Source of the DNA: a virus
DNA: 22,257 nucleotides
Direction: 5' to 3' (one strand)
Virus record (IMG/VR): IMGVR_UViG_3300025736_000231
Coordinates: 1 to 22,257 of that record
Shown here: piece by piece, positions 6,376 through 11,799 of the stretch
Position numbering within the stretch: position 1 is the stretch's first letter
Layout: the number at the start of each line of letters is the position of its first letter
Translations under genes and position numbers: made by a program
The notes under the pieces: model-generated
The model's input: only the letters and a program-made list of their open reading frames with translations
What the model was told of the DNA's origin: nothing
Databases searched by the model: none

Positions 6376-6673
6376 ATGGCCGATACAGCTAAAGTTATTT
6401 TAATCGAGGGAAACCCACATAATAAAATTCCCAGGTGGATCAATTGCAGTTTGCAGAACTTCAGACAATGAGTATTGGGCGCATATCGAAGTAAATCACA
6501 AAGACGGGCCAAACGGTCAGATCCTTGAAGACGATCACCGGCAGAGCAAGAACGGGGAAGTCGTCACAAGCCGGGTTGATTACAACTATCCTCATACAGA
6601 CATTCCGGCCATTCAGTACCATGAAAACATAAACCACATAGCCGTCCGGATCAAGACGAAAGGAGGCAAGTAG
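6376..6673 (+). pseudogene. Frameshifted unknown gene
   Basis: ATG 6376 has a good ribosome site (GAGAGGA) and reads MADTAKVILIEGN before drifting into a short nonsense end with TGA at 6469-6471. The +1 frame is open from 6404 to TAG 6671-6673 and reads a coherent protein (HIIKFPGGSIAVCRTSDNEY and onward, ending IKTKGGK). Joining the frames near the GGGAAACCC run (6408-6416) would give a protein of about 98 residues. The cause could be a natural indel, a base error in a homopolymer run, or a +1 recoding event. The next gene starts two bases after the joint stop, supporting a formerly intact gene. Function unknown. Confidence 0.6.
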
Positions 6674-6674
6674 T

Positions 6675-7283
6675 ATGGACACGATAACCAGAAAATATAA
6701 TCTTTACCAGTATCAGGAGCTTTCAGAACAGGCCAAACAGAAGGTGCAGCAGATGTTTGGCGAGGATCCGATTGATGAAACGAGCATGCTGACAGAAGAC
6801 TTTAAAATGTTACTTGAACAGGATAACCCGTATTTTACAAACCCAGAATTTCAGTGGAGTTTGGGCCATTGCCAGGGAGACGGATTGAGCTTTTCCTGTG
6901 ATGTTGATGTTTTAGCGTTTGTAAAGGCAGAACTGGAAAGCATTAAAAAACCTAGTGTGCAGAATGTGATTTCTAACTATTTAACAATCAGGTCAACGGG
7001 GAATAAAGGCCGATATTGTTACGCATCAAAGAACGATATTGATTTTGATTTTGAGACAGATGTCGGTGGGAACATAGAGCAGGTTTTTGATTCTGTAATT
7101 AAAGCCGTACAGGATAAGTATATGGATCTTTGTGCTAAATTCGAGAAAAGCGGTTATGAGCAATATGCTTACAGGTATTCCGACGAGAACGCACAGGAAA
7201 TGTCTGAGGGGAATGATTACACTTACCTTGAAGACGGAACGATGTTTAACAAAGAGGAAGGAGATACACCGAGCAATGGTTGA
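6675..7283 (+). CDS. Phage protein resembling 'antitoxin of toxin-antitoxin stability system' annotations (202 aa)
   Basis: AAAGGAGG lies eight bases before ATG 6675. The N-terminus (YNLYQYQELSEQAKQKV, residues 8-24) and the central LGHCQGDGLSFSCDV (about 63-77) match a pattern I know from phage proteins often annotated as an antitoxin of a stability system: a YxxxELSxxAKxKA start, then SxGDGxxF. That name is inherited from database annotation and no toxin partner is visible here, so the true role is unknown. The C-terminal third is acidic, with a long helix followed by a low-complexity tail. It overlaps the next gene by eight bases. Confidence 0.75.
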   Translation: MDTITRKYNLYQYQELSEQAKQKVQQMFGEDPIDETSMLTEDFKMLLEQDNPYFTNPEFQWSLGHCQGDGLSFSCDVDVLAFVKAELESIKKPSVQNVISNYLTIRSTGNKGRYCYASKNDIDFDFETDVGGNIEQVFDSVIKAVQDKYMDLCAKFEKSGYEQYAYRYSDENAQEMSEGNDYTYLEDGTMFNKEEGDTPSNG

Positions 7284-7449
7284 ATATACAACAGTACCCA
7301 TGGACGACGGGACGGACGATTTTATTTTGCAGTGTAACAACTGCGGAGCATTTAAACTGAATGCAGGAAGTGGATCCGAAATCGAACACCACAAGACCTG
7401 CAAACCTAACGACGATGACTGGACGGAAGGAGCAGGCGAGTCATGGTAA
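7276..7449 (+). CDS. Small zinc-ribbon-like protein (57 aa)
   Basis: ATG 7276 overlaps the end of the preceding gene; the frame is open further upstream but only as a shadow of that gene. The 57-residue product contains CNNCGAF and then HHKTC about 22 residues later, a plausible CxxC...HxxxC zinc-binding knuckle. It is acidic at both ends. ATG 7300 (MDDGTDD) is an alternative start. Function unknown. Confidence 0.6.
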   Translation: MVEYTTVPMDDGTDDFILQCNNCGAFKLNAGSGSEIEHHKTCKPNDDDWTEGAGESW

Positions 7450-7499
7450 AGAAGTAAACAGAGACATTAACCCATAATTTTAAAAACGGAGACAGTATC

Positions 7500-8084
7500 A
7501 TGGCACAAAAAAAAGTAGTTAAATCACCAGCGATCAAAATCCAATTTATGAACCTTATTTTAGTGGGAGATTCCCCGTTGGTTTGTCATGCTTGGAGCGA
7601 AAAGGCAAAGAAAATAATGGCAGACGACCAGGACCCCGAAAAGGTCAAGCCTCCAAGAACAAAAAGAGACAAAATAGCAGAATATCAGGCGAGCATGTAT
7701 CATCTTCCGAACGGAAAACATGGTTTCCCGTCAATTGCTTTTAAATCTTCCGCCGTCCGAGCAGCAAAGAACGTGGAAGGGATGACCATGGCCGACACCA
7801 GAAACGCTTTTCATGTTCAGGGGGAACTGGTAGAGATAAAAGGAAAACCGGAAATGCGTGAGGATATGATCCGCGTTAAAACTGGCGGAGCAGATTTGCG
7901 CTATCGTGGAGGTTTTAACGAATGGGAGGTTGAGATTACCGTCCGGTTTAATTCTTCAGTTATTAGCGCAGAAAAGATTGTGAACCTGTTTAATCTTGCA
8001 GGGTTTGGCGTAGGTGTTGGAGAATACAGACCAGAAAAAAACGGATCTTGGGGCTTATTTCATGTTAAAACGGAGAAGGAATAA
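7500..8084 (+). CDS. Conserved phage protein of unknown function (194 aa)
   Basis: GGAG lies nine bases before ATG 7500. The protein begins with a basic segment, then a strand-rich core: residues about 15-30 (FMNLILVGDSPLVCH), 70-95 (FPSIAFKSSAVRAAK) and 140-190. The C-terminus carries GFGVGVGEYRPEKNGSWGLF. I recognise this G-x-G-x-G-[EW]-x-RPE-x-x-G-x-[WF]-G signature from unannotated proteins in other phages. The catalytic role is unknown. Its TAA overlaps the next ATG (TAATG), so the two proteins are likely made together. Confidence 0.8.
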   Translation: MAQKKVVKSPAIKIQFMNLILVGDSPLVCHAWSEKAKKIMADDQDPEKVKPPRTKRDKIAEYQASMYHLPNGKHGFPSIAFKSSAVRAAKNVEGMTMADTRNAFHVQGELVEIKGKPEMREDMIRVKTGGADLRYRGGFNEWEVEITVRFNSSVISAEKIVNLFNLAGFGVGVGEYRPEKNGSWGLFHVKTEKE

Positions 8085-8530
8085 TGGAATATGACTGGAA
8101 ATACGGCTCAAGAATCTCCGGTAATGCGAGTGTTGTTGGCGGTCAGATTGAATCTATACGTCAAAAAAAGGGCGGTTTTGTTGGTGCTAGAGACGTTTTG
8201 CAGAGTGCAAAGAGAAAAACATCTCCCCTGCACGAATATTTTGAATGGGACGATGGTTTGGCTGCTGATGAATATCGGTTAGTTCAGGCAAGAGAATTGC
8301 TGCGAGCTATTGTTATTGTCAGGGAAGATGTTACTGTTCGAGGATTTGTAAACGTCCAAATTGAAGACGATCTAACTTATACCAGTATTGACTTTGCTTT
8401 GTCAGATGCGGAGTTGAGGTTACAAGTTATAAATAAAGCAAAAAAAGAAATGATATCATGGCATCAAAGGTATAAAGATTTAGTAGAGTTTAATCCCATT
8501 CATGAAGCTATTGCGAGGTTTGCAGACTAG
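8084..8530 (+). CDS. Conserved phage protein of unknown function (148 aa)
   Basis: Translationally coupled to the preceding gene through TAATG. The central motif SPLHEYFEWDDGLAADEYRL (about residues 47-66) is a signature I know from many phage and prophage proteins of unknown role. The N-terminus (YGSRISGNASVVGGQIESI) also fits that group. The second half is alpha/beta, ending in a helix. The stop codon lies at the very start of the GGCNN array, so the array may have inserted or expanded just behind this gene. Confidence 0.8.
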   Translation: MEYDWKYGSRISGNASVVGGQIESIRQKKGGFVGARDVLQSAKRKTSPLHEYFEWDDGLAADEYRLVQARELLRAIVIVREDVTVRGFVNVQIEDDLTYTSIDFALSDAELRLQVINKAKKEMISWHQRYKDLVEFNPIHEAIARFAD

Positions 8531-8843
8531 GCAGGCGTGGACTGGCGGGGCGGGGCATGGTCAGGCCCGGCGCGGAATGGCTTGGCAGGCATGGCCAGGC
8601 GCGGTGAGGCAAGGCGAGGTGAGTGGGGCGAGGCATGGCAGGCGTGGTCAGGTCTGGTTTGGCATCGCTGGGCGAGGCGAGGTATGGCGGGGCAGGCTGG
8701 GCGCGGCAAGGTTCGGCGGGGAGAGGCAAGGCGTGGCAGGGCAGGGCAGGTTAGGCGTGGCGAGGCAGGGCAGGGCACGGCAGGCTAGGCGTGGCGAGGT
8801 TTGGCTTTGCAAGGTCAGGCATGGCAGGGCGAGGCAGGCAGGG
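8530..8843 (+). repeat. Degenerate pentamer (GGCNN) array, about 60 units
   Basis: About 314 bases in which GG recurs every five bases, mostly as GGC followed by two variable bases (GGCAT, GGCGA, GGCAG, GGCAA, GGCGT, with some GGT variants). Occasional four-base units shift the phase. The plus strand is extremely G-rich and the minus strand C-rich. A period of five cannot encode a regular protein, and the long open frames on both strands (for example plus 8502-8873 and minus 8527-8778) exist only because the pentamers seldom contain stop codons. The G2N3 spacing could form two-layer G-quadruplexes in single-stranded DNA or RNA. It lies between the 148-residue gene and the recombinase. Confidence 0.9.
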
Positions 8844-8869
8844 AAATCTATAACGAAAGGAGGAACAAA

Positions 8870-9571
8870 GTGACTAATGCAATTATTTACGCGAGGTTTT
8901 CTCCGCGCAGAAACGCTGAAACTTCAGACTCAAACGAGATCCAGAAGGCATATTGTGAACAGCATGCTCATGACAAAAAATACACTGTGGCCGGTTTTCA
9001 TGAGGACAAGGCCCTTTCCGGATCCGACGCAGATCGTCCGGCTTTGTGGGCCGCCCTGGAGCAATTAGAAAAGGGCTCCGTCTTGCTGGTTTATAAGCTC
9101 GACAGACTGGCCAGAAACGTCTATCTGATGGAATTAATAAAGCAGGCAGTGAAAACCTGCGGCGCAAGGATTGAAGCCGTTGAGGGCGATGTTGAAGGCG
9201 ATACGGCTGAATCTGTGCTGATTAGACAGATACTTTCTAGTATATCGGAGTATGAACGCAAGATCATAGCCTTAAGGACTAAATTTGCAATGCAGCAACA
9301 TCAGCGAAACGGAAAGAGAATGGGTAGGTTTCCGCCTTATGGTTTCCAGATCGATCCGGAAGACAATACCATGCTCATCCCGGTTGAACTAGAGCAAAAG
9401 GCAATCGTCCGGATCTGGGCGATGAAGGCCGAAGGATATGAGACTATGCAGATTGCCAGAAAGATGAACCATGAGAAGTTGCATAAGACCCGGAACGGAA
9501 ATCGCTGGGCCAGAAAACAAATTGATAAAATCTTAAGTAATCACAAACAAATAAAAGGAGACAGTAAATGA
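8870..9571 (+). CDS. Small serine site-specific recombinase (resolvase/invertase family)
   Basis: Serine recombinases cut and rejoin DNA at short sites through a covalent 5' phosphoserine link. The resolvase domain is clear: YARFS (Ser11 as the nucleophile, Arg9 beside it), DRPAL (Arg56), and VYKLDRLARN (Arg79 and Arg82). The SEYERKIIALRTKFAM helix follows, then a short C-terminal DNA-binding part with GRFPPYGFQI and a helical NRWARKQIDKIL end. The GTG start at 8870 is chosen because AAAGGAGG ends six bases upstream; the frame is open back to 8801 only through the pentamer array. At 233 residues it is closer to resolvases than to large serine integrases, which run 450 or more. It could be an integrase, a resolvase, or the mover of an adjacent element. 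It overlaps the next gene by ATGA. Confidence 0.9.
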   Translation: MTNAIIYARFSPRRNAETSDSNEIQKAYCEQHAHDKKYTVAGFHEDKALSGSDADRPALWAALEQLEKGSVLLVYKLDRLARNVYLMELIKQAVKTCGARIEAVEGDVEGDTAESVLIRQILSSISEYERKIIALRTKFAMQQHQRNGKRMGRFPPYGFQIDPEDNTMLIPVELEQKAIVRIWAMKAEGYETMQIARKMNHEKLHKTRNGNRWARKQIDKILSNHKQIKGDSK

Positions 9572-10161
9572 ACAAGAATCCAATAGATAGTTCAGTAATT
9601 GCAAAAAGGCTAGCAACTGCGCTGGACAGAACTCAAAAGGATATTGAATCCTATTTTGACCGGGTTAAACAGGGGGCAACTGATATTATCCGGGAGAATG
9701 TAGCCGACGCAATAAGGAGTAAAACCTTGACAGAAGATATCGCAAAGCATGTCGATAAAAATGTTTCTTTTGTTGTCGCTAAACACTTCAGGCAAAAGGA
9801 CTTCAAAGGGGATCTTGACAGGAAAATTGAATCTATTGTTGGAGAAGAATTCAGCGCTTTTATTAATAAGTCTGTAAAGGAGGTTTTTGAGGACTATTTC
9901 CGTGAGAACATCAGGGTTATGATACAGGACTCAATAGAAAAACAAACAGACTATGTTATTGAGACGACTAAAAAGATTGCCTTAACAACTTTTACTGACG
10001 CTATATCGACAAGAGTTAAAGAGCAGTTTAATGATGTGGCTTGTAAACATGTCATTACAAAAAAGATCGACGAGCTGATGGGAGCTCTTGGGAAAAGTCA
10101 CGTTAAGCGGCTTTTAGAGACTGAGCTTGAGCACAGGGAAGGGGAAAGCGACAAGCATTAA
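9568..10161 (+). CDS. Helical, coiled-coil-like protein of unknown function (197 aa)
   Basis: ATGA overlap with the recombinase indicates coupled translation. The protein is almost wholly helical and charged, with repeated amphipathic segments (for example RENVADAIRSKTLTEDIAK and FINKSVKEVFEDYFRENI) and no membrane segment or signal peptide. It may be an accessory or structural partner of the recombinase, but this rests on gene order alone. It is the last gene of the rightward operon. Confidence 0.7.
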   Translation: MNKNPIDSSVIAKRLATALDRTQKDIESYFDRVKQGATDIIRENVADAIRSKTLTEDIAKHVDKNVSFVVAKHFRQKDFKGDLDRKIESIVGEEFSAFINKSVKEVFEDYFRENIRVMIQDSIEKQTDYVIETTKKIALTTFTDAISTRVKEQFNDVACKHVITKKIDELMGALGKSHVKRLLETELEHREGESDKH

Positions 10162-10305
10162 TATTTTTGTTCCCTCTATACTTACACTACTCATACACCA
10201 TTGTGGTGTATGCAGTGGTGTATCTGTATCCTGCCGTTTTTGCATGGTTTTCCTTCCAGACACACCATTACCTACACCTATACTTACACTACGACTTACA
10301 CTACT
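10162..10305. repeat. Convergent spacer with direct repeats and a perfect hairpin
   Basis: CTATACTTACACTAC occurs at 10176-10190 and 10278-10292, with a partial third copy ACTTACACTACT at 10294-10305. CATACACCA (10192-10200) pairs perfectly with TGGTGTATG (10204-10212) around a three-base loop, and TGGTGTAT recurs at 10216-10223. No T-run follows. The region separates the ends of the rightward and leftward operons, so it may act as a two-way terminator. The repeats could also be recombinase binding sites. Confidence 0.5.
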
Positions 10306-10519
10306 ATTTTTCTTCTATAATCTGAACAATACTCTTTAAAACGTCCAGTGGTACCTCTGACCCGTGAGCAGCAACATGCGCTATGGATTCTGGCTCTCCC
10401 ATCGAGGGATGTAACGTGGCTACTCTTAGCTTTTTCTTTTTGGTGATTTCATCTTGAGTGATAACAAATCCGGTCGTGGTTGCAAAATTGGTTGTAAATG
10501 TGGCGTGAAGAACTTTCAT
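10304..10519 (-). CDS. Small unknown protein (71 aa)
   Basis: The last gene of the leftward replication operon, starting one base after the RusA stop. The 71-residue product has a strand-rich N-terminal half (LHATFTTNFATTTGFVITQ), a Lys patch, and a C-terminal helix. The ribosome site is weak, so it is probably translated by coupling. No family was recognised. Confidence 0.6.
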   Translation of the reverse strand: MKVLHATFTTNFATTTGFVITQDEITKKKKLRVATLHPSMGEPESIAHVAAHGSEVPLDVLKSIVQIIEEK

Positions 10520-10520
10520 G

Positions 10521-10925
10521 TTATTTCTGTCTTTCTATTGTTAATTCAACCCTTGACGTCTTCTTGTCGATAAAAAACTCTGCCGGCAACGTGGTTAAAT
10601 GTTCCGAATCGTCGTCTACCAGTAGGTTTGCGTCAACCAACCCGTCATATGTCGGCTTTAACATTGCCAGATGGTTAATGTCGTCACGTCGGCGCTTTTG
10701 CTTGTGATAGAATTTCGCCTTGATCGTAGCTCTCCGCCATGGCCCGGAACTGATCCCTTCACGTTCTGCAGCTTCCATGGCCAGTCTCCGGGACTTCTTT
10801 GTTACTGCAGCTCGTTTCATCCTACCGCCAATAGATCCGCACACGGTATTTGGAGACAATATCGCAGGTGGAAGCGGTAGGATTATAACGACGGTTTCTT
10901 TGGTAAATTTACTTTTTACTTTCAT
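10521..10925 (-). CDS. rusA: RusA-type Holliday junction resolvase
   Basis: RusA-family enzymes cut four-way DNA junctions symmetrically and resolve phage recombination intermediates. The 134-residue length is typical. The N-terminus has the family's beta strand and LPLPP...SPNTVCG segment (residues 16-30). The conserved catalytic block is RRRDDINHLAMLKPTYDGLV (78-97), followed by LLVDDD (101-106); D81/D82, N84, K90, D94 and D104-106 fit the family's metal-binding acidic set and Lys. It overlaps the upstream gene by 17 bases. Its position downstream of primase and recombination genes fits late processing of replication products. Confidence 0.85.
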   Translation of the reverse strand: MKVKSKFTKETVVIILPLPPAILSPNTVCGSIGGRMKRAAVTKKSRRLAMEAAEREGISSGPWRRATIKAKFYHKQKRRRDDINHLAMLKPTYDGLVDANLLVDDDSEHLTTLPAEFFIDKKTSRVELTIERQK

Positions 10926-11277
10926 TAACCTGTGCTATGTGGTCGTTGTAAGAAGTGTAGGGGACAAATACTGAAGAAATCGAGCTGATTGGTTTTTCAT
11001 ATATCCAACCGCCAGGGACGCGATGAATAATTAGTGCGTTCGGCTCTTTCCCTGGCATTTTCATAATTTTAACTTCATGTAGCTTCATGTCGTAAACAGT
11101 GTACGGCTCATCCCCGAAGGAATCTTCATACTCAATAACTCTTTTCTCTGTCATCATCTTCTCCTTTTTTCGGCCTAGGCCAAGTATTCTGTTAGCGATC
11201 TTTTCTTTTTTCCAATCGACCGGACCGCCTTCGTCGTCGAATGGATCGTGAATATCTTTAAAAAGTGAATGGTCCAT
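10909..11277 (-). CDS. Unknown protein (122 aa), possible internal start
   Basis: The ATG at 11277 follows the previous stop by one base, suggesting coupling, but has no ribosome site of its own. Internal in-frame ATGs at codons 41-42 (near 11157-11152) sit just after AAAAAAGGAG, a strong ribosome site, so a shorter 81-82-residue protein (MTEKRVIEYED...) may be made instead or as well. The N-terminal extension is acidic then basic; the C-terminal part contains a strand-rich region (ALIIHRVPGGWIYEKPI). No family was recognised. Confidence 0.65.
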   Translation of the reverse strand: MDHSLFKDIHDPFDDEGGPVDWKKEKIANRILGLGRKKEKMMTEKRVIEYEDSFGDEPYTVYDMKLHEVKIMKMPGKEPNALIIHRVPGGWIYEKPISSISSVFVPYTSYNDHIAQVNESKK

Positions 11278-11278
11278 A

Positions 11279-11587
11279 TCAGTAATTTGGGATCGTTACA
11301 TTAATCGTGAAAGTGTATTTAATCTCATTGTTAGCAAGTATCTTAGCTTTCATTTTAGAGTCGTCCATTACCTTCTTTGCCATTTGTCTTTTTATGCCAG
11401 CCTTGACCATTTTCTGTAAGATAGCTATTTCGTGAATGTTCTTCCTGGTAAAGTACGCCGGGGATCCTGCTTTCGGGGCTGGGATCTCTGGCGTGATTAG
11501 CCCAGCGAATACCCAGCCGGTAAGTGTCATATATTTAAGATCGAGCATTTTGCAAACTTCACCTTTTTGCCATAAGGGATCTTTCAT
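11279..11587 (-). CDS. MerR-like helix-turn-helix regulator (102 aa)
   Basis: Residues 6-66 resemble a MerR-type winged helix: WQKGEVCKMLDLKYMTLTGW (helix-turn-helix), then a turn with PAPKAGSPAYFTRKN (wing), then IHEIAILQKMVKAGI. Such domains bind DNA as dimers. The C-terminal 35 residues are a short basic helix and a strand, with no effector domain visible. AGAAAGGA lies before the start. It overlaps the gene upstream by ATGA. It may regulate operons in this genome, perhaps at the palindromes noted elsewhere, but its target is unknown. Confidence 0.75.
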   Translation of the reverse strand: MKDPLWQKGEVCKMLDLKYMTLTGWVFAGLITPEIPAPKAGSPAYFTRKNIHEIAILQKMVKAGIKRQMAKKVMDDSKMKAKILANNEIKYTFTINVTIPNY

Positions 11588-11787
11588 TTATTGTCCTTTC
11601 TGTTTAATGGATGACAGATAGAATTACAACCATGCCAATCAAGATTACGCTTAGAGATGTCGCCCATAGTTTCGATAAACTTAACAATCATTTCTGCCAT
11701 CAAATAATCTGGCATATCAAAATCATTCTCAACATTATACTTATTTATTAATTTTTGTAAGTCTACTTGAAAAGCTACTGAAGCCAT
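11584..11787 (-). CDS. Small unknown protein (67 aa)
   Basis: A 67-residue protein with a helical acidic N-terminal two-thirds (FQVDLQKLINKYNVENDF then MAEMIVKFIETMG) and a short tail with WHGCNSICH, a possible metal site. A G-run lies just before the ATG. It overlaps the regulator gene by ATGA. No family was recognised. Confidence 0.6.
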   Translation of the reverse strand: MASVAFQVDLQKLINKYNVENDFDMPDYLMAEMIVKFIETMGDISKRNLDWHGCNSICHPLNRKDNK

Positions 11788-11799
11788 TACACCACCCCC

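Noticed and set aside
6408-6414. Programmed -1 frameshift at GGGAAAC
   Set aside because: The heptamer is in the right phase, but the -1 frame reads CCC ACA TAA and stops at once; the coherent downstream frame is +1.
8530-8843. CRISPR array or other regularly spaced repeat-spacer structure
   Set aside because: There is no repeat longer than a few bases and no spacers; the signal is a continuous five-base period.
8801-8869. N-terminal extension of the serine recombinase starting at ATG 8801
   Set aside because: It is translated array sequence. GTG 8870 with AAAGGAGG upstream gives the expected resolvase start right before the YARFS motif.
8502-8873. Long Gly/Arg/Trp-rich frames on plus (8502-8873, 8537-8788) and Pro/Ala-rich frames on minus (8508-8729, 8527-8778)
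   Set aside because: They are by-products of the stop-poor GGCNN pentamer array. Several frames on both strands are open at once, none has a ribosome site, and the period of five does not match codons.
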